A stretch of 64,000 nucleotides of DNA from Bemisia tabaci (lineage: Eukaryota; Arthropoda; Insecta; Hemiptera; Aleyrodidae): NCBI RefSeq assembly GCF_918797505.1, contig NC_092802.1, positions 11,613,480 to 11,677,479 on the forward strand. The letters run 5' to 3'. The position numbers and the translations under genes are program-made. This document shows, in pieces, positions 1 through 12,469 of the stretch. How positions within the stretch are numbered: the first letter of the stretch is position 1; every line of letters starts with the position of its first letter. A model generated the notes under the pieces. It searched no databases. It saw only the letters and a program-made list of their open reading frames with translations, and was not told the origin of the DNA.

Positions 1-1922
1 AAGTATGGGGTATTTGACCGTGACAAACTTGACATGGGCGCTAATATTTTCATTGTGTTCGACCGCGCGACGGATCATAGACTTTCATGAAAAAGAGTAA
101 GATGTGCTTTGTTTTATTTTTTTTCTCTCGTCCATCACCCCTCTCCCTCATTCTGAGGAAAATCCTGCTCAGCGATTTTTGTTGCCATTGGTCATTGAGA
201 TATTTTGTCTGAGCACGTCCGATGCACGAGATGACGTGATAGCGACATTGGTCCAAAGTGGACAATCTCCAGCCTCACCCGGCACCAGTTACTTTAGATT
301 CAGATTGTGTGCGCCTTCGTCCTGCCTTATCAACAAGTGTGGAATCAGCTCCTTAAAATCAGCATTTCCTCAATCAGGATCTACAGGTAAATTTATTTTA
401 TTTAAACTGCGTATAAAAATGACCAATTCTCTATTCAGTGCAAAAAGACACATACCCACGGTGAAACTACCAAACCACGTATCTCGGTTTGCGACGTCGC
501 AGACTTCCTGTCATACTTTATTTTTTAGATGAAAAACAACTTAACGCCCAGTCTTGAAAATTTGTGTGATTTTTCCTCATCGTGCGGAGAAAATTCTGTG
601 AAAATTTCAAGGAATGATATTGATTTGGTCTACTTCAAAAAAATAAAATGCGAGCGTAGATTTCTAAACACCGCAAACAAGATACGTGGTTTGGTAGTTT
701 CACCGTCGATACGCTTTTTCGGTTGTTTCGAGATCTAGGAGAAACCGGTTGTTGGCCGCACTCATCACAATGTAATCCGCAATTTTTGACATAAGATCTT
801 GGGGTCAACGCTTGATTAGGCCATCAAATTTTTAGCTGTGTTGGAGATTTATTGCGGATATTTTCAAAATTCTGTTTCCTGCTGCGTTTTTCAAAAAACG
901 TCGTTTACCAGACTAACGAATACAGCTTCATTTCAACTTAGCAAAATTTTCAGTCGGAACTATTAGTTTTAGCCTCGCACACGTAAATGGTGCCGCACAA
1001 GTCAACAATTTAAGAAGAAAAAAAATTAATCACTTGGATCAAACATAAAACTTGACGAACTCGAGACGCGTTTAAGCACCCTTCGCGTCATCCTCAGCCG
1101 CGAATCGACTTGATTGACGCCGAAGGTGTCGGAACTTGTCCCAAGTTTTAAGTGTAGTACAAGTGAGTAAATTCCCATTAATTTTTTTCAATTTTTTTTT
1201 TTAAATTGGCTAGATCGGGAAAACATTTTGCGCCTCTAAATGTCAATCTCACTGAATTTTCCTTTTTGCTGTAGGGTACAGATATGTAATAAAAAAACTC
1301 CTTGATGTAACGGAGCCCGGAATAATGATGATTTGGATCACACTCAGCAAAAAGGAACCAGTGCAATTACAGTGGTTTCAAAATCGTGCAACTTCTCCTT
1401 TTCTTAAAAAAAAAATACTTAATATAAGTACAGTATTAAAATTTACGCACTTATTTTCCTTTAAAATTAACAATCTTTCGGTGAGAAGCCAAAACTATTT
1501 GCTATTCAGGGAGATTTCTTTAATAAATATGAAGAGGCAACAATTTTACAACACTGTAATCACGTTGGTTCTATTTTGATAAATGCGATCCATTTTAAGT
1601 TCGGAATTCAAACCCCGTTGTTTTTGGAAAAAGCTTCTTGAAATTCTGTTCTACCAGATTAGAAGCCATATCAATGTGCAATTTGCCATGACTCAGATTT
1701 TAAACAAAATTTAAGTTATCATACGCGCCCAATCGGTTTGCACTTGTCGTCTAATTATAAGCTTTACTTCCACTCATATGTATAATTTCCTTAACCTACT
1801 TTTTTCGGAACCTCTCGCTCCATTCGCAGCTTATAGTATCAACTATTCACTATGACGTCAACATCAGGTGTTGGTAACAAGTCAAGGATAGAGCAAACGA
1901 TTTCGAGAGAATTACCTGCATG
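1..1922. other. Gene-free stretch
   Basis: I see no convincing exon here. The short ORFs at 104-532 and 529-738 lie on a foldback repeat described separately. The rest is AT-rich and without long frames. Confidence 0.6.
459..705. repeat. Foldback element, family C (copy 1)
   Basis: The left end reads ACGGTGAAACTACCAAACCA and the right end is its reverse complement, giving an inverted repeat of about 250 bp. Near-identical copies occur at 47671-47933 and, more diverged, at 17368-17620 and 40278-40525. The internal ORF is shared by copies and is not evidence of a gene. Confidence 0.85.
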
Positions 1923-2143
1923 CACTGGAAAAAAAACACATTGGATCTAGAGTCTAGACTCTTAAAAACATCGACAAGAAAAATTGCTCTTGATTCAATC
2001 AGATTTTTGCTTAAATCAAGAACCAAGCCTCTTAGCGGATTTCCTTTCAATTTAAGCTTCAATCTGATTGAATCAAGAGTATTTTTTCTTGTCAATGTTT
2101 TCAAGAGTCTGAACTCTAGATACAGTGTGTTTTTTTTTCAGTG
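1923..2143. repeat. Foldback element, family A (copy 1)
   Basis: The element begins CACTGGAAAAAAAACACATT and ends with the complementary CAGTG end. Almost the whole 221 bp is one long palindrome in which arms rich in TCTAGA and TTGATTCAATC pair with each other. Four other copies lie at 3348-3573, 4178-4403, 22065-22292 and 25306-25528. The length and the absence of coding potential fit a MITE. Confidence 0.9.
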
Positions 2144-2563
2144 TGAGTGAAAGTTATTAGTTTCATCCACTTAGTCCTTTACAACCGCGGTTGAACCGCT
2201 GGATAGAAGAAAAATATGTAAAACTTCCTTAAAAAATATGTTTTATAATTATAAGAATTTTACATTCCGAATTTTTAAAGGCACGGGTATTTTACTTACA
2301 GTAAGTACAAATGACATAAAAAAGAAACTATTTAAGGTTAAAGAGTAGATCTGATCCATAATTATTTGTTTTCACTAATTACAAAATCCATTAATCACTG
2401 AACATAGAGCCATCAAACCATGGCTTTTCTTCCCAAAATTCGATGAAGGAGCTAGCACCAAAACTTGCACGGACTGATTTCTAAACGTATCGATTCTCCA
2501 GATAATTTAAATATGACGGCTTTCCAAAACTTTGTCTACCCGCCAACATAACAATCCCCTTGG

Positions 2564-2685
2564 TTATGAGTATTTAAGGCAATCGTTGTAGTAAACCGCT
2601 TGAGAGGATTCATTCGGCAGGAAATTGACCGGTGCTTGACTTGATGCAACGACAGGCTTCCTCTCCGTTTGATAACTTCGTAAAC
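2564..2685 (-). CDS. FoxF transcription factor, exon 4 (C-terminal, predicted)
   Basis: This is the proposed last coding exon of the FoxF gene. It follows a TTTTTTCAG acceptor, continues the phase-1 codon left open by exon 3 (G|GT, glycine), and runs 40 codons to a TAA. With it the four exons sum to 1,641 nt, exactly 547 codons including the stop. The encoded tail ends in YYNDCLKYS, an aromatic-rich short terminus. I chose it because it is the first downstream exon with a good acceptor and the right phase. I cannot show homology for this tail, so a different last exon remains possible. Confidence 0.6.
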
Positions 2686-2739
2686 CTGAAAAAATTGATT
2701 TAATGATGTATGCTGGTTGAAATAAAATAACACGCAAAA

Positions 2740-2935
2740 AGAAAAAGAAAAAAAAAATCTAAAAACATGGGTAGAAGCGAAACAAGGAAACAATGGAAAC
2801 AAGGCTAAAATACATAAAAATACACGGGAAGTTTCGATGTATCGCGATACCATTATCAACTGCTAAGAGAGTACAAAAATAAAAAAGAAATTGAAATCAA
2901 AAGAAACCAGCACGGCGTTAAATGGTGTTGGTAAT
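2740..2935. repeat. Half copy of a foldback element
   Basis: Sequence including AACAAGGCTAAAATACA and TACCATTATCAACTGCTAA matches one arm of the large foldback at 35795-36183. Only one arm is present, so this is a truncated copy in FoxF intron 3. Confidence 0.7.
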
Positions 2936-3069
2936 GAAAAACTGCAGTGAAAACTTAGTTATTGACTGGCTTCTCAAACGATGGTGTTCTATCCCGACCC
3001 TAATATTGTTTGCTGATATTGTCAGTCAGGCAGTATTATTCCTTTGCCCTCCGTAATGCTTAAATTTGT

Positions 3070-3347
3070 ACCGAGAAATTTGTGAAAGTTAGGTTCCGTA
3101 AACCTATCTCTGCGTGGACAAGGCCTTCCATTAATAAGAAATGAACGAAACAATTATGAAAGAACAATCATAAATGTGGTTCAATTATGTTTGGCGCAAT
3201 GCGTGAAGTATTCCGACAGTCATGTAGGCGCTATGCCTTTCACGCCGACCGCTGTTGAACGCACTGTGTTTGACGCAATGCGTGAAGTATTCGTGCAGCC
3301 TTGCAGGCGCTATGCGTTACACGGCGACCGCTGCTGACCGCACTGTG
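3070..3347. repeat. Fragment of hAT-like element with internal tandem repeats
   Basis: Two units of the type CGCAATGCGTGAAGTATTC...TTGTAGGCGCTATGCG are present. They are the same units found inside the complete hAT-like elements at 4682, 9189, 27078 and 31008. The fragment stops abruptly where a family A foldback begins at 3348, suggesting that the insertion broke it. Confidence 0.75.
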
Positions 3348-3573
3348 CACTGGAAAAAAACAACATCGGATCTAGAGTCAAGACTCTTGAAAACATTGAC
3401 AAGAAAAAATACTCTTGATTCAATCAGATTTTTGCTTAAATCAAAAGGAAATCCGCTCAAATTAAGGGGCTTGGTTCTTGATTTAAGCAAAAATCCGATT
3501 GAATCAAGAGTAGTTTTTCCTGTCGATGTTTTTAAGAGTCTGGACTCCAGATCCAATGTGTTTTTTTCCCGTG
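3348..3573. repeat. Foldback element, family A (copy 2)
   Basis: About 226 bp and palindromic through its length, with ends CACTGG and CCCGTG and the shared internal arms of the family. It abuts a hAT-like fragment on its left. Confidence 0.85.
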
Positions 3574-3713
3574 CACAATAGTGGTTAAAGTAGCATTTTT
3601 GTGTTGTGAAATCTCCGTCTAAATATTGCAGCCACTTTTTTAACAATTTAATTATCAAATCAGCAATTTAATTTTGTCCGCGCTGCGTCGAGTTTCGCGA
3701 CCGGGTGACTTAC

Positions 3714-4050
3714 CATCGATATTAGAGTGCGGGAGGGAGTACTGATGAAAATACTCGTTGGAGGCCCCGCCGTCAACGGGGACCGGCAGTGGAACGGACA
3801 TGGGGACGGAGTTGAAGGAGGGCTTTAGGAAGGGCTCGTTCTGGAAGGCGCACATCCAGGAGACGGGGTCCCTCTCGAAGGGCGCCCCTCCCGCAGCCGA
3901 GACGGGCGTCGGGACCGGGGCGTGCGGGTGGTGGCCACCCGATGGCGCCCCGTACTCCAGGTTCCCGCTCAGGCCCGCGTAGTGGTACGTGTTGAACGAC
4001 GGAGAGACGCAACTCGGCGCTGAGGAGTAGTCGTTCTGCACCTGGTAGCC
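3714..4050 (-). CDS. FoxF transcription factor, exon 3
   Basis: This coding exon lies between a TTTCAG acceptor (4052-4051) and a strong G|GTAAGT donor (3713-3712). It encodes residues 395-507 in the frame left by exon 2 (phase 0 in, phase 1 out). The product is rich in Ser, Pro, Gly, Tyr and His, with no domain I recognise. That is usual for the activation region C-terminal to the forkhead domain in FoxF proteins. The exon is GC-rich compared with the flanking introns. If read through the donor, the frame stops at 3655, but the donor consensus is so good that splicing to exon 4 is preferred. Confidence 0.85.
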
Positions 4051-4120
4051 CTGAAACATGAAGAAAATTGATATGAGATTATGTAAAAGCATTATCATGT
4101 GAGCCCTGTTATGCATATAT

Positions 4121-4460
4121 TTTTATGGGTCTCAGGTGTCATGTCTCAATGCACATAGTTCCATCCGGCAGAAATACACTGGAAAAAAAAAACACACTGG
4201 ATCTAGAGCCCAGACTCTTGAAAACATTGACAAGAAAAAATACTGCTGATTCAATCAGATTTAAGTTTAAAGCAAAAGGAAATCCGCTCAAATTAAGAGA
4301 CTTGGTTCTTGATTTAAGCTTGAATCTGATTGAATCAGGAGTATTTTTTCTTGTCTGTGTTTTTAAGAGTCTGGACTCTAGATCCAATGTGTTTTTTCCA
4401 GTGTTTTATGGGTCTCAGGAGTCATGTCTTAATGCACATAGTTCCATCCGGCAGAAATAC
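4121..4460. repeat. Foldback element, family A (copy 3), flanked by 57-bp direct repeats
   Basis: The foldback occupies 4178-4403. Immediately outside it are two 57-bp direct repeats (4121-4177 and 4404-4460, both starting TTTTATGGGTCTCAGG) that differ at only two positions. Copy 5 of the same family has a similar arrangement with 36-bp repeats. Confidence 0.9.
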
Positions 4461-4681
4461 GTCCAAATAACGCTGAGAAGAAAACTCCGGCCGTGGAAGT
4501 CGTAATGGAGAATTTTCACGAAAATTCTTCATTGCTTTATCTAAAAGTGCTTAAACGAGCTGATTTCGCAGTATTTTTTATAATTTGTTTCTGATATGGA
4601 AAATAGTATAAAAATATATGTAAAAGTGAGAAAATGCACCGTCTAGTGACGTCATCTGGCGGCATTTCCCATTTAAACACA

Positions 4682-5576
4682 CAGGGCCGAATTTACCTAC
4701 TTGCCGCCCATAGGCCCCTAGTATTTTGCCGCCCCCTTCTCATTCGTTTTGAAACATCAGTAAAAACCATCAAATGAACGTGCCAGCGGGGGAGGGGTGC
4801 ATAAGACGCGTTTACTGGTGTTGAACACATTTTTTGAGAAAGCCCTGTCAACACTACTAGCAAAAGTTTACGGAACTTTGCGCGAAAGTTAAGTTTCGTA
4901 AACCTATCTCTGTGTGGAAAAGGCCTTCCATTCATAAGAAATGAACGTACAAATTATTAAAGAACAAACATAAATGTGGATTAATGATTTTAACTTCCGC
5001 GACCGCGCCTCGCAGACCGCACTGTGTTTGACGCAATGCGTGAAGTATTCACGCAGTCTTGTAGGCGCTATGCGTCTCACGATGATCGCACTGTGTTTGC
5101 CGCAATGCGTGAGGTATTCATGCATTCTTGTAGGCGCTATCCGTTTCACGCTGTCCGCAATGACCGCACTGTGTTTGATGCAATGCGTGAAGTATTCGTG
5201 CAGTCTTGTAGGCGCTAATATGTGTTACATGCCAATCGCCGCGCCGAGGGCTTCTCCTTTTCATCTTAAGTCCTCGTCATCATTTCTCTCTAGGTAAGTC
5301 GCGCCGTTCCAGGCCAAATTGCGTGTTTGGTTTCTCTCTTAACTTGACTAATTAAAGGTGCTACCTCTTATATCACTTAAAGACGACAAAAGTAGAAATT
5401 ACTATACTCTCAGAAAATTAAAGATTGTGTTGCCTTTTCTCGTTTTGATTTTTTTTTTCTAAATCCGAATTTTTTTTAGGCCTACATTTAAAAAAATTGC
5501 AAAATTTGCCACCCTCTATAGATTTGTCGCCATGGGCCGCGGCCCATGTGGCAACCCACCCCCTTAATCCGGCCCA
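4682..5576. mobile_element. hAT-like non-autonomous transposon (copy 1)
   Basis: The ends read CAGGGCCGAATTTAC and the degraded complement ...AATCCGGCCCA. The body holds three or more tandem units containing GCAATGCGTGAAGTATTC. It has no transposase ORF. A related unoccupied sequence exists near 33100, so the insertion can be delimited by comparison. Confidence 0.8.
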
Positions 5577-5619
5577 CACGTATTTTAGCAGCTTAGATCA
5601 TTTTGTCATATCTTCTCCA

Positions 5620-6735
5620 CGTACATACACTCATGATGTAAAATATAATGAAGCATATCGAGAAAACAAGCATGATACGACTATATCAACGTGTAAGTAG
5701 CTCAAATTGCATACTTACAAAATAAAGGAGCGCTTATTTTTAACGTTTTGGTTCAATTATTCATAGGTACGCGTATTTAAAACCACTTTATAATTCGACA
5801 ATGTTGAAACTGCAAAAAACGCGTATCTATGATTAGCGCGCTGCGGACTAACTTATAATTTATTTTCGAAATGAGGAAATACTCAACGTCATATCGTGAA
5901 AACTTCCCTGATTATTCTTCCCTCCGTGGTGAGTGTTCTTAGAATATTTCAGGAAGTTTTCAAGTGTTGGTTTGTGTCTCGGATGAAATAAAATGAGAGC
6001 AACAATTTTGAAACACCATATACGCGTATTTGCAGTTTCACCGATGTCGATTGAAATATCGCCATTTAGTAAGTACCTATTTGAAAATTGAAGTAGCGCA
6101 AAAGCAAGATGGTAAACGCCCCTTCATTATTGTGAATATGCAATTTAAGCTCCTTGTTTATACGTCGATATAGTTTCACTTTGTAATAATATCGCAATGG
6201 TGAGCCTCACGCTCTTCACAGTAGAGTATCGAAACATTAAAACTCGTTCACGTTGGTTTGTAAAAAGAGAAGCTGTCGAGAAGTTTCATTGACGTTTTTA
6301 GAATTAGAAAAATGCTGCCATTGATGATTTATATGTGACAGCGTTTTCATAAGGATGGATTTTATTTGTTTAGTATTATGGACATCAGCATACAATTTGA
6401 GTGTTATGAGTGGCTTCACGGAATGAAAATTGTAAAAAGAGGCTCTTAGCTGCCGTTTCAAGCAATCGGAATGCAACTTTTCCATCAGGACATGTCCTAA
6501 TACCGTTCATCATTTTAAAAAAAAAATTATTAACTGGATAGCCGCGAAAACGTGATTACAGTGAGAATCCTCTCATTCAACTGACCTAATTTTGACGTGA
6601 GACTCTAAACTTGATGCGCTAAGTTTGTCTTGGGTATCATTTCTCACGGTAATCATGAATTTGTTTACATACAGAGTGTCATGAGTTGTCACTCAACATG
6701 AGTTGTCGATGTAAAAAATAATACAATTTTGACGA
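5620..6735. other. Upstream region of the receptor gene
   Basis: No exon or clear core promoter could be picked out. The stretch is AT-rich and may hold the receptor's regulatory DNA, but I see no defined site. Confidence 0.4.
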
Positions 6736-9033
6736 ATGAAGGTCACACGCAGTTATACACAAAATGTGTTGAACACAGGTCATTTTAACCATCCAAAGAT
6801 GTTACAAATTTTATTCGTATTTTGGACCCTTTGTTCTCTCCTTAAACTCTCTCCCAGTTTCTGTGAAACCCCACAGTTTGACGTGCACGCGGAAAGAGAA
6901 TTCTTAAACTTCGCTTTCGCGGTAAGTAAAAAAATCGCTAAAATCTCCAATTTATCGACAATCCATGTCGTGAACTTCAACACTGACATACCGCTGGGAA
7001 ACTTTTTCAAAAGATTGCACCATGAGCCACTATTAACAGTTTCAGTCGATCAGAGTAATGCAAAATCATTCTTCAACAACGATCAGTCGAAAAACGTCCT
7101 GTTCTTCGTTAACAGCCTCAGCGAAATATTTTCTTTGATTCTCAACTCGCCATCATATTACGATAGATTCGTCATAAAAAATGAATCTCAAGGGGGTCAA
7201 ACTTCATCCTTAAAAACGTACAAATTACCTAAATATTGTATCGGGATGGGCACGAGTGATTTCCGCATTGGACCGCAATCGAAAGATTTCTGCGATTTTA
7301 ACTTGTTCATATCATCAGAAGAGCTACAGGATGGATCTGTGCTTACAGATCGCACATTCAACCACACTAGAGGCTTGTTCATGAATGAACTTTGGAACCA
7401 CAAAAACTACATCATCATTGCTATTTTGGGCTCACAAAAGGAATGGTTCCATGATGTTCGCAGTTCAATAAAGTTAGAAGAGCGATACCCAGATCAGAAC
7501 TTAAGTGACACCGAGATGGAAAGAAACACGTATCGATATTTGTCCTTCACATTTCAGTTTTTCTGGCGCTTTTTCAAAGGCCAGAAAATAACGATCTGCT
7601 GCGAGTGCACCTGCCATTGGTACGACCCCTTCGGTAAAATACTTTTTAGGTACCCGGATGGGAGTGGAAGGGACTTCTTCGAAGGTACCAAGCAAAAACT
7701 GATCGGGAGGTATGTCTTCGACGGCGTTGGTAAAATGACCAAGGAAATTTATGAGACCTTTGAGTGGGAAGCATTGCTGCACGATGCGACAGATTTCATG
7801 TTAATGGACACAGACGATTTTAGCCTCTTTTTCGTCGATTCGCTGGGTTTCGATATCGATCAGAAATACGACATAAACTTGCACGTGCTGACCCCCGACT
7901 TCAGTTTCGGGATTCTCGACGAGAGCCTCTTCGATCACACGACAGCGGTCGATACGTGCACTGTCTGCCTGGCGACTCCCCGTTCTGGATTCATACCGCA
8001 ATATTTAGCGCCCTTCAATTGTTTCACTCACACCGTGTGGTTCCTCGTGATTACAACAGTCGTAGCAATACTCCTCGTCCAAATTGTATTCCAATACTCG
8101 CAACATACAGCGTTTCGAGGGTTGTATTCAGAGCAAGATGCTTCCGCCTTCGAAGCGACATCAGCTGCGCTCACCGTCTACGCTTACTTCATATGCGGTT
8201 CTCCGTTCAGAGTTTTGTTGGGCCGCTTCGTCACTGGAAGAATTATCTTCCTCGTGCTGGCGTTCGCAGCGCTGATCATCGGCACGGTTTTCACGAACGG
8301 GATGGTGACCCTCTTGAGCGAGCGAGTTCGATATGCGAATATCGATACTATAGACGAGCTGAGGAGATCGGATATACTCATCCAGTCACAAGATATGAAT
8401 ATTCAGGCTGAGTTTCTCGATGAGTACGCTGAGTACAGCGAACTCAGCCGTAAACTCATTACGAGTAGCGGGTATTACAGCGCACTCATTGAGGAAATGT
8501 TCATCGGACACAAAAGATTTGCAGGTACCTACGAGTATTATAACCTGACTACTGGCTATCGTCTAACTGGAACTGAAGACCAAGCATACACGAATAGAGT
8601 GCAGCAAATTTTGAAGAGTTTCACACTGGCCGCCGAGTCTGATGCTTTTATTTTCAGCATCCCGAATTTCCTGATCTCGCACCAAAACTTCTGGGTGCAG
8701 CCGAAGGGTGCTCTCAGACCGGTGCAGTATCACCACGTCAAAGAGTGCTTTCTGACGTACCCGATGACGTTCCGGATTTTGAAGAACTCTATTTACTATG
8801 ACGCACTCAGCCGGAGGATCTCTCAGTTCGTAGAGAGCGGGCTGGTGAAAAATCTGCAGTTCCTATACGAGGGCGATTGGAGACACTTTTCGGCCCCCGA
8901 GTTCAACCAAGACTTGCCGAGGGTTTTCGACTTGAGGGATCTGCAGTTGGCGTTCATTGGCTTGAGCCTCGGCCTGTTGGTCAGCTACTTTGTGTTCGTC
9001 GGGGAACTTTTGACGGATCTGTTGAAGCACTGA
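6736..9033 (+). CDS. Divergent ionotropic receptor (IR family), chemosensory channel
   Basis: A single uninterrupted frame of 765 residues. It has the layout of insect ionotropic receptors: a signal peptide, a long extracellular N-terminal and ligand-binding region, TM1 at about residues 431-455, a pore-loop segment, TM2 at about 501-526 with a following FTNGMVTLLS segment like the conserved post-TM2 motif of glutamate receptors, a second ligand-binding lobe, and TM3 at about 735-758 near the C-terminus. Such proteins sit in dendrite membranes of sensory neurons as subunits of odour, taste or humidity channels. The absence of introns and the low similarity to the conserved IRs fit the divergent class. 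The hydrophobic leader begins at the second Met (6799, A at -3), a better start than 6736. The gene lies inside FoxF intron 2 in the opposite direction. Its ligand cannot be told. Confidence 0.88.
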   Translation: MKVTRSYTQNVLNTGHFNHPKMLQILFVFWTLCSLLKLSPSFCETPQFDVHAEREFLNFAFAVSKKIAKISNLSTIHVVNFNTDIPLGNFFKRLHHEPLLTVSVDQSNAKSFFNNDQSKNVLFFVNSLSEIFSLILNSPSYYDRFVIKNESQGGQTSSLKTYKLPKYCIGMGTSDFRIGPQSKDFCDFNLFISSEELQDGSVLTDRTFNHTRGLFMNELWNHKNYIIIAILGSQKEWFHDVRSSIKLEERYPDQNLSDTEMERNTYRYLSFTFQFFWRFFKGQKITICCECTCHWYDPFGKILFRYPDGSGRDFFEGTKQKLIGRYVFDGVGKMTKEIYETFEWEALLHDATDFMLMDTDDFSLFFVDSLGFDIDQKYDINLHVLTPDFSFGILDESLFDHTTAVDTCTVCLATPRSGFIPQYLAPFNCFTHTVWFLVITTVVAILLVQIVFQYSQHTAFRGLYSEQDASAFEATSAALTVYAYFICGSPFRVLLGRFVTGRIIFLVLAFAALIIGTVFTNGMVTLLSERVRYANIDTIDELRRSDILIQSQDMNIQAEFLDEYAEYSELSRKLITSSGYYSALIEEMFIGHKRFAGTYEYYNLTTGYRLTGTEDQAYTNRVQQILKSFTLAAESDAFIFSIPNFLISHQNFWVQPKGALRPVQYHHVKECFLTYPMTFRILKNSIYYDALSRRISQFVESGLVKNLQFLYEGDWRHFSAPEFNQDLPRVFDLRDLQLAFIGLSLGLLVSYFVFVGELLTDLLKH

Positions 9034-9188
9034 GTGAAAATATTGTGACGGGAGAAGATTGAGCAAAATTAGTCAATGGGTGGAGTTTCATTCACAGTAT
9101 TTCGGACTGGTTGTGAGTTTGGGGAGAAGACCTATAGTCGTTCCTTAATCTTTGGGGAAATCTTAGACAATGTTATAGTTGTTGTTTT

Positions 9189-9963
9189 CAGGACTGGATT
9201 AAGGGGGTGGCCACATGGGCCGCGGCCCGTGGCGGCAAATTTTGCAATTTTTTTAAATGTAGGTATAAAAAAAATCGGATTCAGAAAAACAATTATCCAT
9301 GAGAAAAGGAGACGAAATCTCTCTTTCCTGAGAGTATGGCAATTTCTAATTTTGTCGTTTTTCGGTGATACAAGAAATAGCATCTTTAATTAGTAGAGTG
9401 AAGAGAGGAACTAAACACGCAATTTCGCCTGAAGCTCAACGCAGAGAAGAATGATGACGGGGACTTGAGATGAAAAAGACAAGCCCTCGGCACGGCGATC
9501 GGCATGTAACAAATATTAGCGCCTACAAGGCTGCATGAATACTTCACCCATTGCGCCAAACACAGTGCGGTCAGGAGCGGTTGGCGTGAAACGTATAGCG
9601 CCTACAAGACTGCAGGAATACTTCACGCATTGCGCCAATCACAGTGCGATCAGCGCGGCGCAGCGGCGGAAGTTAAAACTTTTAAACCACATTTACGTTT
9701 GTTCTTTCATAATTTTTTGATCCAATTCTTATAAATGGAGGACCTTGTCCACATAGAGATAGGTTTACGGAACTTAACTTTCACGCAAAGGTCCGTGAAA
9801 TTTTGCTGGTAGTGTTGACAGGGCTTTCGCAAAAAAATGTATCCAACACGAGTAGGTAAACGCGTCTTATGCACCCCTCCCCCTCCGGCACGTTCATTTG
9901 ATGGTTTTTATTGATGTTTTAAAATGAATGAGAAGGGGCGGCAAGTAGGTAAATCCGGCCCTG
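9189..9963. mobile_element. hAT-like non-autonomous transposon (copy 2) with 8-bp duplication
   Basis: The element begins CAGGACTGGATTAAG and ends TAAATCCGGCCCTG. It is flanked on both sides by the 8-bp target duplication GTTGTTTT (9181-9188 and 9964-9971). It has the same internal tandem units as the other copies, in inverse orientation. The 8-bp duplication and CAGGG-type ends are hAT hallmarks. Confidence 0.9.
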
Positions 9964-9971
9964 GTTGTTTT

Positions 9972-12469
9972 TAAGTATTTCTCACAAGAAATGACTCACA
10001 ATTTCGAAATCACAATGATACTGTCAGGAGGGTCGGAAAGTAACTCCAAACTTCACTATTTACGTGAAAAATTAGCGCATTTCTTAAGATTCTCAATTCG
10101 ACACGTATTAAAAATTTTAAAACGTAATATCCTCTGCCAGCGGCCATTTACAGATCTGCGTAAAGTTTTGATGTAGGGTGGCACACAGTTATCAAATTTT
10201 GTTTTTAAAGTATTATATCTGAAGCCGAAATCTCAGATTTCCGCAAATTGTATATTATGCTCATTATAAAGAAATAAGTACATTTCAGGCTTCCCATAAG
10301 TCATCGGCATGATTTTTGCGCCATTTTCCATGGAAATCTAGTTCTTAACGCTCTAGCGAGAGTTCTAGCAGGCTCATTCTCATAATAGGGGCCCGCCTTC
10401 ATTTTATCGTATGGGCAAAATGACCTCAGCCATGTCGAAATAGTTGCTCTATCTTAATCGTTGTTTGTGATCATTTGTAGTCCCCATTCCCGCCAGAGTC
10501 GACCAAAATGAGAGTCGATCCGTATGTTCTTTTCTTTTTTGATCAATAAAAATTCGGCAGCATAGCGCAGATGCCTTACTGCTAACAAAACTTTTACGGT
10601 TAAGAGAAATTGTAACTAAAAAGCGGGCCGATTTTTGAATCGTTATCGAATGAACTTGATAGATAAATCCCTATCTTGGCAAAGCTATCTATCGATCAGG
10701 GTCATTCGATGGCGATTCAACAATCGAGCTGCATGTATGAGTCGACTTTTCTCGCCTTTTCGACGTGCCTTGCGGTTTTCCTGTGTGTGTTGAAAATATG
10801 TATCAGAGCTGAACTTGCCAAATTCAAGGAGTAGTGAGGCCGCCTCACAATTTTCCTCTGGAACCTCATGTCGATCTATGAATGCGTGCGTTTAGAAAAA
10901 GAAAACGCTGCTTGCTATGATACTAGTGGTTTGCTCATTGTACATAAGTTAATTTGTAGAACAAATCCCCGCAAAAGTTAATGTTAGTCCATGCGTGTAT
11001 ATTCGCGCCATTCTATTTTATAAATTAAATGGTATCTTTGGAAAAAAAAAAAAAAAAAACCTCATTAAGACACTTGTCCTCTATTGAAAATAATGGGGGG
11101 GAAAATATTCCTTTTTAAAAAATAAAATTTTGATGGATACAAATATTCTTTTCTTCAGAATCCAGTGTAACAGTAAACCGAAGAACTCCAACAAACAAAC
11201 TTTTATTAATTACTTACTTTTGTTACTTACTTTTAATTACTTTCCATAGCTTTTAATTACAATAAGAGTCGAGAACTTACAATTAGTTATTTTCATCCTT
11301 CCCAAATTCCCATCTCTGATTTCTCGTCAAATTCTAGTCATTTCTAGTCATCTCTCTTCCGTAAACATTGTTATCTTCAGAGAGATCATGACTATGGTCT
11401 GACATAACGTGACATGATATGTTGATAATACGGCACACTGATGCCGTTTTGATGCACATCGTTGACGTCACTACATCTACGAAGTCCTAACTAAACACGA
11501 CAGTTGTAATCTTTTCACATCATTAGACTCATGTCGCACGTGTGTTGAACCTCAAATTTTTTTACTTGTGCGATATTTTTAACATCAAACTGCGCAATAT
11601 CATACTACAGTTCATATTTAGTACATTTTCTCTTCCGAAACTTTTTTCCCATCATTTTATTCCCCCAACAACAATTTTTTCAAATTTATTTCTTGTTTCA
11701 TTTTCCCCGCAAGTTATGAAGTTCTGTTCCGAAAAAGTCGACCTGTGATGATTATTGATACCTCACATCGAAAGGAAGTTTGATCCTTAGAATCTGACGA
11801 TCAGCCGAGGTAACACAAATATTTTTTTGACCTTCTACATTCTAACACCAACTGGGAATCCATACGATATGTGGTGGATGTCATATATCATAAATGAATT
11901 GCCTGTTAGGATTTTTCAAAAATTTCGATAGAATATCTTAATTTGTCTACTAATTCCCCCATTTTGGACCACTGTGCGATAAAGCAATGTAATTGTTCTA
12001 ACATTGTAGACAATTTGAACACAATGTATTTGAACAAAAACTGAACACAATCTAATGAATTGAGGACCAATCGAAACATTGTTAGTCATGAATTCTGCAG
12101 GAGACCAACAATTTTACTTCCAATTTTAAAAAGTTTGACATAGAATCCTGATTTGTCCACGAGTTTAACCCATTTTGGACCACTGTGCGGGCGAAATTTT
12201 TGAAGCTGAACACAGTTATATGAACGGGGGCCCAATAAGAATATTTACAGCCAAAACCCATCGAAGTTATAACTTTTACGTCCATTTTCCCCGTCTTTTT
12301 GCTGTAAAAGCACTGTCAAGAATGATGGCGATTTGGCAACTTTGCCTGCCTTAGGGTATCGTTTCGGTCCGGTTTCCGGAAAATTCCCGCGGTCCAAACT
12401 GTGCCAAAAAACTATCATTTTTAGGGTTGCTCTTCGCGATTTTTTAAGCTTCCCACTCCGAAAACGATA
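9972..12469. other. Intronic stretch without genes
   Basis: This part of FoxF intron 2 shows no convincing exon. It holds a small palindromic repeat at about 10623-10735 (arms starting GCGGGCCGATT) and a poly-A run near 11045. Confidence 0.5.
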